From assembly GCA_002280485.1 (NCBI GenBank), contig NCED01000015.1, positions 1-43,755 on the forward strand: a stretch of DNA of 43,755 nt. The letters run 5' to 3'. The position numbers were made by a program, and so were the translations under genes. Positions 32,526 through 43,755 of this stretch are shown here, piece after piece; the stretch's first letter is position 1; every line of letters begins with the position of its first letter. The notes beneath the pieces are model-generated. The model made no database searches. It was given only the letters and a program-made list of their open reading frames with translations, and was not told where the DNA came from. This DNA comes from Caulobacterales bacterium 32-69-10. Lineage in GTDB: Bacteria; Pseudomonadota; Alphaproteobacteria; Caulobacterales; Caulobacteraceae.

Positions 32526-33473
32526 CTATGGCAAGCCGGAGACGCGGACCAGGGGCGCGGTGGGCGCGGGGTCGGGCGAGGTCTGGCCCGGCTTGGCCAG
32601 CATCGGCGCCAGGATCGGATTGCCGCCGGGGAACGCCTCGCGATCGGCCGTGATGAGCCTGACCACCTCGGCGTCCTGGAACACCTCGGCGATGGTCACG
32701 GCGGTATTGGCGTAGCGCGGGTCGTAGGTCGCAAGCGGGCCGGCGGTGGCATTCAGCTCGCCGCACTGGATGGCCACCACCACCGGCGCGCCGCGGCCGG
32801 TCTCGATCAAGGGGGCGCCCGAGGCGCCGGAATGGACCGCGCAGCCGTGCAGCACCTTGGCGGTGCCGGGCTGCTGACCCTCGATCCGGCAAGGCGGTTG
32901 CGCCCACAGGCTGTCGGCGGATTTGTCGGACGGGTAGCCGGCCAGCACCACCGACAGGCCGGGCATGGTCTGGGCCGGCTCGGGGGTGGTCTCGAGCCAG
33001 CCGATGTCCTGCTGGCCGCCGACGCAGCCTTCCAGTCGGATCAGGGCCCAGTCGTGCTCCTTGCGCTGGTTGAAGGCGCCCCAGCGCACCGGGGTCCCCC
33101 GAACCTGCCAGCGGAAGGCGAAGTCGGGATCGACGCCGACGGAGAAGGTGGCCGTGTAGTCCCGCCCGGCGTCCGGCCCGTTGTAATCGAGGCCGAAGAC
33201 CGCGTGATAGTTGGTCAGGACGTAGCAGGGCGAGACCAGGAAGCCGGTGCCGCGGGTGCGGATCTGGCGGCTGCCGTCATCGGAGGCCGGCACGGCATTG
33301 ACCGTCGTGACCACCCCGATGGGGGCGTAGAGTTGGTCGGCGCCGCTGCGAGGCTGCGGGGCCCGCGGGTCACGGCCTTCGAGGGCGAAGACGTTGGCGC
33401 AGGCGGGCAGGGCGGCGCCCAGCCCGATGGTCACCGCGATCGCAGCGAGCCAACCCCTCACGAAAGTCCCCAT
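32526..33473 (-). CDS. Secreted trypsin-like serine protease
   Basis: A 315-residue exported protease of the chymotrypsin fold (trypsin-like peptidase family). A signal peptide is visible (GWLAAIAVTIGLGAALPACA). The catalytic triad fits His90 in LTNYHAVFG, Asp141 in EHDWALIRLEG and Ser218 in HSGASGAPLIE. Several Cys (Cys83, 150, 195, 211) could form periplasmic disulfides. The C-terminal ~50 residues are Pro-rich. Natural substrates unknown. It is 28 nt downstream of nothing on the same strand and ends before the proA-like start, so it is probably its own unit. Confidence 0.88.
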   Translation of the reverse strand: MGTFVRGWLAAIAVTIGLGAALPACANVFALEGRDPRAPQPRSGADQLYAPIGVVTTVNAVPASDDGSRQIRTRGTGFLVSPCYVLTNYHAVFGLDYNGPDAGRDYTATFSVGVDPDFAFRWQVRGTPVRWGAFNQRKEHDWALIRLEGCVGGQQDIGWLETTPEPAQTMPGLSVVLAGYPSDKSADSLWAQPPCRIEGQQPGTAKVLHGCAVHSGASGAPLIETGRGAPVVVAIQCGELNATAGPLATYDPRYANTAVTIAEVFQDAEVVRLITADREAFPGGNPILAPMLAKPGQTSPDPAPTAPLVRVSGLP

Positions 33474-33535
33474 CGCAGAATTCCAGGTCCGTAATCTCGC
33501 TCAACCGGAACCTTTTGGCCATGAGTGCTTTCGCC

Positions 33536-33796
33536 TCAGCCCCTGTTTTTGCGCATGAAATAGCGAACCAGGCCGAAGGCGGCGATCAAGCCCCAGATGG
33601 TTTCCAGAACGAAGGAGCCCAGGTTGAAGTCGTGGGCCAGGGAAACGAGGATCAGGATCGCGCCAACGAGGTTCATCAGCAGCGCCGGCGGCTTGTGCGG
33701 ATCGAGCTTTTCGACCTGCATGCCGGCGAAGGCGATCACGAACAGGGCCGCGCCGATCAGGCCCAGGGCGTCGTAGACGTAGTCGGGAAGGCTCAC
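33536..33796 (-). CDS. Small membrane protein, CBU_0592-like
   Basis: An 86-residue protein with three hydrophobic segments: YDALGLIGAALFVIAFAGMQ, ALLMNLVGAILILVSLAHDF and FVLETIWGLIAAFGLVRYFM. The pattern KLDPHKPPALLMNLVGA and the short charged C-terminus RKNRG agree with the CBU_0592-type family of small integral membrane proteins. Function unknown. Confidence 0.8.
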   Translation of the reverse strand: MSLPDYVYDALGLIGAALFVIAFAGMQVEKLDPHKPPALLMNLVGAILILVSLAHDFNLGSFVLETIWGLIAAFGLVRYFMRKNRG

Positions 33797-33974
33797 GGGA
33801 CTTCGCTCCGGATGGCCCGGGTCGTCCCGGCGTGGGGGTTCAAGAGCGAGGGTCGTCCCACCTCTAACCCCGAAATAGCGTGGGCTGCGTAAGAGACAAT
33901 AGGGCGACGGTCACATTCAGCCGGCGTTCACGGCGCACGCTCAAGCTCGCCGGGCCCCTAGGTGAGGAGACTCC

Positions 33975-35357
33975 ATGCACCGCCAGATACTCGCCATAGC
34001 CCTGCTGTGCGGCGCCGGAGCGGCCCAGGCGGCCGAGGCGCCCCGGCTGTCGGTGACCGTCTACAACGGCGGCGTCGCCCTGGTGGAGGATCAGCGCACC
34101 CTGGAGGCGCCGGCCGGCCGCTCACGGCTGGAGTTCAAGGATGTCTCGGCCTCGATCCGCCCCGAGACGGTGTCGCTGCAGGCCCAGGGCCTGTCGGTGG
34201 TCGAGCAGAACTTCGACTTCGACCTGCTGACGCCCGAGAAGCTGATGGAGAAGGCGGTCGGCCAGCAGATTCAGATCGTGCGCACCAATCCCGGCAACGG
34301 CCAGGAGACGGTGGAGACGGCCACGGTGCTGTCGGCCAACGGCGGCGTGGTCCTGAGGATCGGCGACCGCATCGAGGTGCTCCGCGACGACGGCATCCCC
34401 ACCCGGGTCCGCTTCGACCGCCTGCCGGAGAACCTGCGCGCCCAGCCGACGCTCTCGGTGCTGGTCGACGCCGACCGGGCCGGCGCCCGTCCCGCCCGGC
34501 TGAGCTATCTCACCCGCGGCCTGGACTGGAAGGCCGACTATGTCGCCCTGTTCGACGAGAAGAGCGGACAGCTCGACTTCCAGGGCTGGATCACCCTGAC
34601 CAACAATTCGGGCTCGGCCTTCAAGGACGCCGCCGCTCAGCTGGTCGCGGGTCAGGTCGCCCTGAGCGACGGCGGTTACCAGCCGAACCGCTTCCGACCC
34701 ATGCCGCGTCCTCCGGGGCGAGGCGGAATCGCCGGCAGCGAACAGAGCGACCAGCAGGGGGTCGGCGATTTCTACGTCTATCCGCTGAAGCAGCGCACCA
34801 GCATCGAGAACAACCAGACCAAGCAGGTCGGCTTCCTGGCCGCCCCGGCGGTCCGGGCGCGCAAGGCCTACCAGTACCGCGGCTATGTGTTCGAAAGCTC
34901 TGAGACCGCCCGCAGCGCCGACGTGGTGCTGATGTTCGCCAACGCCGGGGCGGCCGGGCTGGGGGCGCCCCTGCCCGCCGGGGTTGTGCGGGTCTACATG
35001 CGAGACGCGGCCGGCGAGGCCAAGTTCGTCGGCGAGAACGGCATCGGCCACACCCCGCAGGGCTCGCAGCTGGCCATCAAGACCGGCGACGCCTTCGATG
35101 TGACGGTGCAGCCGACCTTGGTCTCGACCCAGAGGATCAACAGCACGACCAACCGCTACCGGGTGACCTACACCGTCCGCAACGCCCGGCGCGAGCCGGT
35201 CGAGGTCGAGGTCCGCCAGGACGGCCTGTGGCGCGGAACCCGGGTGGTCGAGGAGAGCCTCGCCAGCAAGCGGGTCGATTTCAACACCCTGACCTGGACC
35301 GTGCCGGTCGCGGCCGGCGGGGAGACGGTGCTGTCGGCGACCATCGAGAGCCGCTGA
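33975..35357 (+). CDS. Secreted DUF4139 domain protein, first of a tandem pair
   Basis: A 460-residue exported protein with a signal peptide (ILAIALLCGAGAAQAAEA). The N-terminal part (VTVYNGGVALVEDQRTLEAP, ASIRPETVSLQAQGLSV) and the long middle and C-terminal beta-rich region (LTRGLDWKADYVALFDE, LDFQGWITLTNNSGSAFKD, VSTQRINSTTNRYRVTYTVR) are typical of DUF4139. Function is unknown; homologues exist in many bacteria. GGTGAGGAGACTCC precedes the ATG. The stop overlaps the start of the second copy (TGATG). Confidence 0.88.
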   Translation: MHRQILAIALLCGAGAAQAAEAPRLSVTVYNGGVALVEDQRTLEAPAGRSRLEFKDVSASIRPETVSLQAQGLSVVEQNFDFDLLTPEKLMEKAVGQQIQIVRTNPGNGQETVETATVLSANGGVVLRIGDRIEVLRDDGIPTRVRFDRLPENLRAQPTLSVLVDADRAGARPARLSYLTRGLDWKADYVALFDEKSGQLDFQGWITLTNNSGSAFKDAAAQLVAGQVALSDGGYQPNRFRPMPRPPGRGGIAGSEQSDQQGVGDFYVYPLKQRTSIENNQTKQVGFLAAPAVRARKAYQYRGYVFESSETARSADVVLMFANAGAAGLGAPLPAGVVRVYMRDAAGEAKFVGENGIGHTPQGSQLAIKTGDAFDVTVQPTLVSTQRINSTTNRYRVTYTVRNARREPVEVEVRQDGLWRGTRVVEESLASKRVDFNTLTWTVPVAAGGETVLSATIESR

Positions 35358-36889
35358 TGAACCGCGCCGCAGCAGCCCTCTCGGCGGTCATGCTGACCGC
35401 TCCGTTACACGCGGCTGCCGCCGATGTGGTCGCGGGCGCGCCATCGCGGCTGGGCGTGGTGATCTACCGTGACCCCAATGGCGGCGACCAGGGTGTGGCG
35501 ATGATCGTCGAGACCCGCGAGGTGGACCTGCCGGCCGGGGCCAGCACCCTCCGTTTCGAGGGCGTCGCGGACACCCTGATCCCCCAGACCGCCGCCGTGC
35601 AGGGCCTGCCGGCGCCGGTGGACGAGCGCAACTTCGACTACGACCTGCTCAGTCCTGGCGCCCTCGTGGCGCGCTCGGTCGGCGAACAGGTCCGGGTGGT
35701 GCGCACCAACCCGGGCACAGGGCGAGTCAGCGAAGAGGTGGGCGTGCTGCGCTCGGCGCCCCAGGGCTTGCTGTTCGAGACCGGCGCCGGGATCGAGGCG
35801 CTGAAGTGTTCGGGCCTGCCCGAAAGGCTGGTGTTCGACCGCCGGCCGCCGGGCCTGTCCGACCGGCCGACGCTCTCCCTGCGCATCGTCGCGCCCACAG
35901 CCGGCCGCCATCGGGTGGTGCTGAGCTATCTGGCGGCCGGTTTCGACTGGAAGGCCAACTATGTGGCCCAGGTCTCCGAGGACGGCCGCACCCTGGACCT
36001 CAGCGGCTGGCTGACCCTGACCAACAAGACCGCCACCAGCTTCCCCGAGGCCAAGACCGAGGTGGTGGCCGGGCGCCTGGCCCGTTCGGATGAGACCCGG
36101 GCGCCGGACGTTGAACTGCGGACGGTGGCGACGGACTGCTGGCCGACCGCGCCGTGGTGGCGACGGATGACCGGCTACGCCGCGCCCCCGGCGTTGAACA
36201 TTCCCGCGCCGGCGCCGCCCATGGCCATGATGGAGCGGGGTCTGGAGGAGATCGTGCTCACCGCCAGCCGCAAGGCGGCCCAGACCGAGCTTGGCGACTA
36301 CAAGCTCTACACCGTGCCGGACCGCAGCACGGTGGCGGCCAACCAGACCAAGCAGGTCGCGTTCCTCGACAAGGAGGGCGTGGCCTTCGAGCGGATCTAC
36401 AAGGTCGGCCATGCCGGGTTCGACGCAGGCGAGCTGACGCCGGCCCTGACCCTGCGGCTGCGCAACACCGAAGCACAGGGGCTCGGCTCGGCCCTGCCGG
36501 CGGGCTTGGCGACGGTGATGCAGACGACTGCGGGGCGTCCGATGCTGGTCGGCGAATACCGGGTCGAGGACACGGCGGTGGGCCTTCCGGTCGATCTCGC
36601 CATCGCCGGCGACCGGGGCGTGACCGCCGTCATGGAAAGCCTGCGGGAGGGTGAGCGCACGGTCGCGGGCAAGGCGCGCCGCTTCGCCAACCTGAAGGTG
36701 ACGGTGACCAATACCCGCAGCCAGCCGGCGCAGGTCGAATACCGCCAGTCGGGCTATGACGAGGGGTTCAAGCTGGTGTCGGAGGATCGCCGTCACGCCC
36801 TGCGCGAGAACGACCCGGTGTGGACGCTGGATCTCGCGCCTGGGCAGGCCGCGAGCCTGCGCTACGAGATCGAGGCCGACGCGGACTGA
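35357..36889 (+). CDS. Secreted DUF4139 domain protein, second of a tandem pair
   Basis: A 510-residue paralogue of the preceding protein, with signal peptide (AAAALSAVMLTAPLHAAAA). Shared patterns include YDLLSPGALVARSVGEQVRV (compare FDLLTPEKLMEKAVGQQIQI), RVVRTNPGTG, LAAGFDWKANYVAQVSEDGR, NQTKQVAFLDKE and VTNTRSQPAQVEYRQSG. It has an extra segment near residues 270-305, with PPALNIPAPAPPMAMMERG and EEIVLTASRK, the latter resembling a TonB-dependent receptor TonB-box. Start overlaps the first gene's stop. The pair is likely one operon; convergent with atpC. Confidence 0.88.
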   Translation: MNRAAAALSAVMLTAPLHAAAADVVAGAPSRLGVVIYRDPNGGDQGVAMIVETREVDLPAGASTLRFEGVADTLIPQTAAVQGLPAPVDERNFDYDLLSPGALVARSVGEQVRVVRTNPGTGRVSEEVGVLRSAPQGLLFETGAGIEALKCSGLPERLVFDRRPPGLSDRPTLSLRIVAPTAGRHRVVLSYLAAGFDWKANYVAQVSEDGRTLDLSGWLTLTNKTATSFPEAKTEVVAGRLARSDETRAPDVELRTVATDCWPTAPWWRRMTGYAAPPALNIPAPAPPMAMMERGLEEIVLTASRKAAQTELGDYKLYTVPDRSTVAANQTKQVAFLDKEGVAFERIYKVGHAGFDAGELTPALTLRLRNTEAQGLGSALPAGLATVMQTTAGRPMLVGEYRVEDTAVGLPVDLAIAGDRGVTAVMESLREGERTVAGKARRFANLKVTVTNTRSQPAQVEYRQSGYDEGFKLVSEDRRHALRENDPVWTLDLAPGQAASLRYEIEADAD

Positions 36890-36909
36890 TCCGCGCCGGC
36901 CCTGCGATG

Positions 36910-37175
36910 CTAGTGAGCCGCCGCCTCGACCGCGCTTTCGGCGAGGATGGTGAAGCTCTCGGGGGTGACGTCGGCGAAGCCGCCCTCGATGGTGAAGATG
37001 CGGCTCTTGGAGCCGTCGCGGACCAGGACCTGGCCGGGGCGCAGGGTGGTCATGAAGGGCTCGTGACCGGCCAGGACGCCGAAGTCGCCTTCGGCGCCCG
37101 GCGCGTCGACCTGGTCGACCTCGCCCGAGTACAGCTCGCGCTCAGGCGCGACGAGGGAGAAGAGGAACTTCGACA

Positions 37176-37176
<1 letters not shown>
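36910..37176 (-). CDS. atpC: ATP synthase F1 subunit epsilon
   Basis: The epsilon subunit of F1, part of the central rotor stalk and an intrinsic inhibitor. The protein is 88 residues: MSKFLFSLVAPERELYSGEV, VDAPGAEGDFGVLAGHEPFM and FTIEGGFADVTPESFTILAE match the N-terminal beta-sandwich. The C-terminal helical hairpin is missing, as is usual for alphaproteobacterial epsilon, so the protein is shorter than in E. coli (139). Its ATG overlaps the atpD stop (TGATG). Confidence 0.95.
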
Positions 37177-38660
<1,484 letters not shown>

Positions 38661-38694
38661 TTACGGTCGTTCGGTCTGATGAATCGGGGCGGCC

Positions 38695-39672
38695 CTAGGC
38701 CGCCCTGGTGGTGATGGTTCGGCGCAGCTTCTTGGCGCAGGCCCCGAGGAAGGCGCGAAAGGTCGGTGCGACGCGCCGGCCGTCGCGACGGGGCCAGACC
38801 CAGCCGCGGGTCGCGACGTTGGCGGGCAGGCGCACCTCGAGGCGGCCGCCCTCCACGTCGGAATGGCGCGGGGTGTAGTAGACGCAGTCTTCGAAGAAGA
38901 AGTGGACCACCAGCGAGCGGCGGGTCGAGTCCGGATCGAGGATCGGCGCGCCGCCGTGGGCCAGGTTGGCGGCCCACACCAGGGCCTCGCCCTTCTTGAT
39001 CACGCCTTGGGTTTCGCTGAGACCCGTGGCCTGCAGTCGGGCGGCCAGGGCCGGCACATAGATGCGCTCATAGTCGTCCTGGCTCGGCATGTCGGCGTTG
39101 ACGCCGGCGGTGCGCATGGTCAGCACCGGCAGCTTGTGGCTGCCCGGGACATAGGTGAGGGGCCCGGCCTCGGGCCGGATGTCCTCCAGCGCGATCCACA
39201 CCCCGCACATGAACCGCTCCGGCTCGGCGTGGAAGTGAATGGCGTCGGAGTGCAGGCTCTGCTCCGAGCCGCGCTTGAAGTTCAGGGTCTGGAAGGCGAA
39301 GGCCGGGCGGCCGTAGGCGGCGCTCAGCCAGTCGACGACCTTGGGCAGGACCGCCAGTTCGCGCACCGCCTTCGAGCGCAGCCAGGCGTCCTGGACGCGC
39401 ATGACCTTCTCGTCGGCGAAGTAGGGCTCGATATCGGCGACGACGGCGTCGCACAGGCGGCGGCCCTCGTCACCCAGATCGATGCGCCCCACCCCCGTCT
39501 CGGCCAGCTCGCGGGCGAAGGCGCGGAACTCGGCGCCCGCTTCGATGCGGTCGAGGTGGGCCTCCAGGGCCGGCCCCTCGACGGGGGGAACCTGCGGCCA
39601 GGCGCGCGCCTGTGCACGCTCGCGAACGCTCGCGAGCGGCATGGGCGCATGGCTGGCCAGGGCTGCGCTCAA
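38695..39672 (-). CDS. Phytanoyl-CoA dioxygenase-like protein inside the atp operon
   Basis: A 325-residue Fe(II)/2-oxoglutarate-dependent dioxygenase of the PhyH kind. The facial-triad HxD is His141-Ser-Asp143 in [13 protein letters not shown]; the distal His239 is in [13 protein letters not shown], followed by Arg251/Arg252 that fit the 2-oxoglutarate site. [17 protein letters not shown] is also typical. The TTG at 39672 overlaps the atpG stop (TTGA) and has GAGG just upstream; the ATG at 39642 is an alternative. The gene is embedded between atpG and atpD, 46 nt before atpD, so it must be transcribed with ATP synthase. The substrate is unknown. Confidence 0.88.
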   Translation of the reverse strand: MSAALASHAPMPLASVRERAQARAWPQVPPVEGPALEAHLDRIEAGAEFRAFARELAETGVGRIDLGDEGRRLCDAVVADIEPYFADEKVMRVQDAWLRSKAVRELAVLPKVVDWLSAAYGRPAFAFQTLNFKRGSEQSLHSDAIHFHAEPERFMCGVWIALEDIRPEAGPLTYVPGSHKLPVLTMRTAGVNADMPSQDDYERIYVPALAARLQATGLSETQGVIKKGEALVWAANLAHGGAPILDPDSTRRSLVVHFFFEDCVYYTPRHSDVEGGRLEVRLPANVATRGWVWPRRDGRRVAPTFRAFLGACAKKLRRTITTRAA

Positions 39673-40556
39673 AGGGCCTCGGCCCCCGAGATGATCTCGA
39701 TCAATTCCTTGGTGATCTGGGCCTGACGCGAGCGGTTGTACTGCTGGCTCAGCGCCGCGATCATGTCGCCCGCGTTGCGGGTGGCGTTGTCCATGGCGCT
39801 CATCTGGGCGGCGTAGAAGCCGGCCTGGTTCTCATAGAGGGCCGCCAGGATCTGGATCGCCAGGTTGCGCGGCAACAGGGCCTCGAGAATGCCCGCCTCG
39901 TCCGGCTCGTAGGAATAGACCCCGCCCTTGAGGTCGGGCTGGGGACCGGCGTCGACCGAGGCGTCCACCGAGGCCGGGATCAGCTGCTTGGCGGTCGGGA
40001 CCTGGCTGATCACCGACTGGAAGCGCGAGTAGTAGAGGGTGACCACGTCGGCCTGCCCGGCCTCGAACATCTCGAGGATCATGTCGGCGACGGGCTGGGC
40101 CACCGGCAGGCCCAGGACCTTGGCGGCCGACGGCTCGAAGGTGGCGATGACCCGGTCGCCGAACAGGCGGCGCAGGACGTCGCGGCCCTTGCGGCCGATG
40201 CAGATGATCTTCACGTCCTTGCCCTGGGACAGGAGCGCGTAGATGTGGTCGCGGGCGGCTCTGGCCACCGAGGAATTGAAGCCGCCGGCAAGGCCGCGGT
40301 CGCCGGTGGCGACCACCACCAGCTGCTTCTGGTCCGACCCGGTGCCGGCCAGCAGGCGCGGCGCCGACGGCCCCGACACGCTGGCCGCCAGGTTGGCGAT
40401 CACGCCGGCCATACGGCGGGCGTAGGGACGCGAGCTTTCCGCGGCGTCCTGGGCGCGGCGAAGCTTGGCCGCCGCCACCATCTGCATCGCCTTCGTGATC
40501 TTCTGCGTGGACTTCACGCTCGCGATCCGACTGCGCATCTCCTTGAGGCTGGCCAT
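39669..40556 (-). CDS. atpG: ATP synthase F1 subunit gamma
   Basis: The gamma subunit forms the central rotor shaft of F1. The protein has 295 residues with N-terminal [34 protein letters not shown], the conserved [19 protein letters not shown] and the C-terminal [33 protein letters not shown]. Its stop overlaps the start of the dioxygenase gene. Confidence 0.97.
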   Translation of the reverse strand: MASLKEMRSRIASVKSTQKITKAMQMVAAAKLRRAQDAAESSRPYARRMAGVIANLAASVSGPSAPRLLAGTGSDQKQLVVVATGDRGLAGGFNSSVARAARDHIYALLSQGKDVKIICIGRKGRDVLRRLFGDRVIATFEPSAAKVLGLPVAQPVADMILEMFEAGQADVVTLYYSRFQSVISQVPTAKQLIPASVDASVDAGPQPDLKGGVYSYEPDEAGILEALLPRNLAIQILAALYENQAGFYAAQMSAMDNATRNAGDMIAALSQQYNRSRQAQITKELIEIISGAEAL

Positions 40557-40580
40557 GCCGTTACTCCGCCACCGGGTTGT

Positions 40581-42690
<2,110 letters not shown>

Positions 42691-42826
42691 GGTAAGAACC
42701 GTCCGGTTGTACGTCGCCGCCTGGGCTCGGGCCTTTGTGGGGTCCGACGGCTAGAGGCTTGAAAGCGCTGGGAAAACTACGCGCGGAAACGGCCGCGTTC
42801 AGCCATCCCGCCCGGAGCCGGGGCAG

Positions 42827-42855
42827 GCCATAGCACGCAAGTTTCGCAGTCGCAA
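42827..42855 (-). promoter_or_regulatory. Putative promoter of the atp operon
   Basis: On the minus strand TTGCGAC (42855-42849) and GCTATGGC (42834-42827) are separated by 14 nt, similar to the Caulobacter housekeeping consensus TTGaCgS-N10-14-GCTANAWC. It lies 137 nt upstream of the atpH TTG. No other clear element was seen in 42691-42901. Confidence 0.45.
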
Positions 42856-42860
42856 CCGAG

Positions 42861-42894
42861 GTGGGAACCTCTCCTTACAGAAGTGTAAGCCCAC
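42861..42894. other. Stem-loop between relE and the atp promoter
   Basis: CTTACA (42874-42879) and TGTAAG (42884-42889) pair around GAAG, extended by GTGGG (42861-42865) and CCCAC (42890-42894) across a bulge. It lies just downstream of the toxin gene on the minus strand and may end the toxin-antitoxin transcript. Confidence 0.4.
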
Positions 42895-42901
42895 CCGCGC
42901 C

Positions 42902-43156
42902 TCATCGGGCGGCCAACACGATCCGGTCGATGGTCACGGTGTCGAGGCCGATGTGGAAGGCGATGGCGGCCCGGCCCTCAAGGCCGAGGATGCGCAGGCC
43001 GGGGAACAGGTCGTCGCGGCGCAGGCCCCGCTCCGGCTCGTCGGCCAGGTCGGCGCACCATGTCTCTATACGGACGAGCTCGCGCAGCGGGCTGCGGGCG
43101 GCGATGCGGATGAGGTCGTCGCGGGCCTCTGGGGCGAAGACCACTCTATGATCCAT
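42902..43156 (-). CDS. Type II toxin, RelE/ParE family
   Basis: An 84-residue ParE/RelE-fold toxin, starting MDHRVVFAPEARDDLIRIAA. The pattern of an N-terminal beta strand followed by FAPEARDDLIRI, then GLRILGLEGRAAIAFHIGLD and VTIDRIVLAAR at the C-terminus is typical. It overlaps the antitoxin gene by 11 bases. ParE-type toxins poison gyrase, RelE-type cut mRNA; which applies here cannot be told from the sequence alone. Confidence 0.85.
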   Translation of the reverse strand: MDHRVVFAPEARDDLIRIAARSPLRELVRIETWCADLADEPERGLRRDDLFPGLRILGLEGRAAIAFHIGLDTVTIDRIVLAAR

Positions 43157-43418
43157 GCATGGTCCCCGCCGCGCGCAGGGCGTCGAAAACGTCCTCGGCC
43201 GGAATGGCGCGGCTGGGGTCGACCTGCATGGTCGCCGCCACCGGTACGACCTCGTCGCGCAGCCAGCGCTCCATGGCCCCGTCCCGCTCCTGAAGCGCCC
43301 GGAGCCCTGCGCGGACGACCTCGCTGGCCGAGGCGTAGGCCCCCGACGCCACCAGATCGTCGATATAGACGGCGAGTTCGCGGGGCAGGCTGATCGTGCG
43401 CTTGTCGGTGGCGGCCAT
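43146..43418 (-). CDS. Type II antitoxin, ParD family
   Basis: A 90-residue ParD antitoxin from the ATG at 43418. RTISLPRELAVYIDDLVASG is the ribbon-helix-helix region, followed by YASASEVVRAGLRALQERD, the ParD signature; the rest is the toxin-neutralising C-terminus. A more upstream ATG (43457) lies inside an inverted repeat that is likely the operator, so it is not chosen. It is translated before and overlapping the toxin gene. Confidence 0.9.
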   Translation of the reverse strand: MAATDKRTISLPRELAVYIDDLVASGAYASASEVVRAGLRALQERDGAMERWLRDEVVPVAATMQVDPSRAIPAEDVFDALRAAGTMHGS

Positions 43419-43441
43419 GGCTGAGACTCGTTCGCGACTAA

Positions 43442-43460
43442 GGTATGATAAATTCATACC
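43442..43460. promoter_or_regulatory. Inverted-repeat operator upstream of parD
   Basis: GGTATGA (43442-43448) and TCATACC (43454-43460) are perfect inverted arms around TAAAT, about 24 nt upstream of the parD ATG. Ribbon-helix-helix antitoxins normally repress their own operon through such palindromes, so this is a likely ParD site. Confidence 0.6.
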
Positions 43461-43535
43461 CAGGGCAAAGTGACGGAATTTTCACCGTTTTCCAGCCTAT
43501 TCTTACACTGTTCAGAACTACAGACCTTCGGCGAG

Positions 43536-43564
43536 TTGCACAGGCGCGGGGGTCTCTCTATAAC
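43536..43564 (+). promoter_or_regulatory. Putative sigma-70 promoter of sucC
   Basis: TTGCAC (43536-43541) and TATAAC (43559-43564) with 17-nt spacing lie 78 nt upstream of the sucC ATG. GCGGGGG (43546-43552) and CCCCCGC (43564-43570) form an inverted repeat across the -10 element. Confidence 0.6.
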
Positions 43565-43641
43565 CCCCGCCGTCGGCGTCGCCCCCCAAGGGCGGACTGC
43601 CTGCGAGAAATTCGGCTCCGTCCCTCGAGACCCCCGACCCG

Positions 43642-43755
43642 ATGAACATTCACGAACACCAAGCCAAGGCCGTCCTCAAAGAGTACGGCGTCGCCGTTCC
43701 GCGCGGCTTCCCCGCCTTTTCGGTCGAAGAAGCGGTCCAGGCCGCCCAGAACCTC
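43642..43755 (+). CDS. sucC: Succinyl-CoA synthetase beta subunit (3' end outside the window)
   Basis: The first 38 codons of the ADP-forming succinyl-CoA ligase beta subunit (TCA cycle), starting [20 protein letters not shown] and continuing [12 protein letters not shown]. The MNIHEYQAK-like start and the ATP-grasp N-terminal pattern are characteristic. The gene runs off the window. A sigma-70-like promoter lies 78-106 nt upstream. Confidence 0.93.
   Translation, partial: MNIHEHQAKAVLKEYGVAVPRGFPAFSVEEAVQAAQNL

Overview
The window is GC-rich, gene-dense bacterial chromosome with no plasmid, phage or insertion-sequence genes. The gene set points to Alphaproteobacteria, order Caulobacterales, most like Caulobacter or Phenylobacterium. 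The evidence is an RcdA homologue (regulator of CtrA degradation), GANTC sites (the CcrM methylation sequence) in front of dnaA, F1 ATP synthase genes separate from F0 genes, and rpsT next to dnaA. The genus is inferred; no database was searched.

Layout. 1-7254 (+) is a translation/RNA block: infB (5' end outside the window), a small lipoprotein, rbfA, truB, rpsO and pnp. 7322-7835 is a small GIY-YIG nuclease gene lying between two copies of an 89-bp palindrome; further copies lie at 4770 and 26517. 7921-8866 holds a frameshifted gene of unknown function and a small ORF. 8977-12394 is the succinate dehydrogenase operon sdhCDAB, followed by a possible 40-residue membrane peptide and a membrane-anchored thioredoxin-fold protein. 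13178-20198 (-) reads, in transcription order, dapF-mtaB, a SPOR protein, ftsY-yciB, rpsT and dnaA. 20384-22588 is a peroxide-defence locus: oxyR divergent from ahpC-ahpD, with an OxyR-type operator between them. 22668-26400 holds murI, a quinone oxidoreductase, a DUF1192 protein, rcdA and hslO. 26612-32497 (-) reads proA-like, nadD, rsfS, rlmH, an EnvC-like LytM factor and ctpA. 32526-36889 holds a secreted trypsin-like protease, a small membrane protein and two tandem DUF4139 proteins. 36910-42690 (-) is atpHAGDC with a phytanoyl-CoA dioxygenase-like gene between atpG and atpD. 42902-43418 (-) is a ParD/RelE-ParE toxin-antitoxin pair. sucC begins at 43642 and runs off the end.

Most of the window is core housekeeping. 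The less ordinary parts are: long palindromic elements that mostly sit just after stop codons, one pair of which encloses a GIY-YIG nuclease gene; an apparent 2-nt frameshift in ftsY, an essential gene, which suggests a sequence error; a possible CTG start for rsfS; a dioxygenase gene inside the ATP synthase operon; and several readable operators (OxyR, ParD, GANTC cluster).

Functionally, the window links translation initiation and ribosome maturation (IF2, RbfA, TruB, RsfS, RlmH, S15, S20), RNA decay (PNPase), respiration (SDH, F1 ATPase, succinyl-CoA synthetase), envelope biogenesis (MurI, DapF, SPOR, LytM factor, CtpA), replication and cell-cycle control (DnaA, RcdA) and redox defence (OxyR, AhpC, AhpD, Hsp33).
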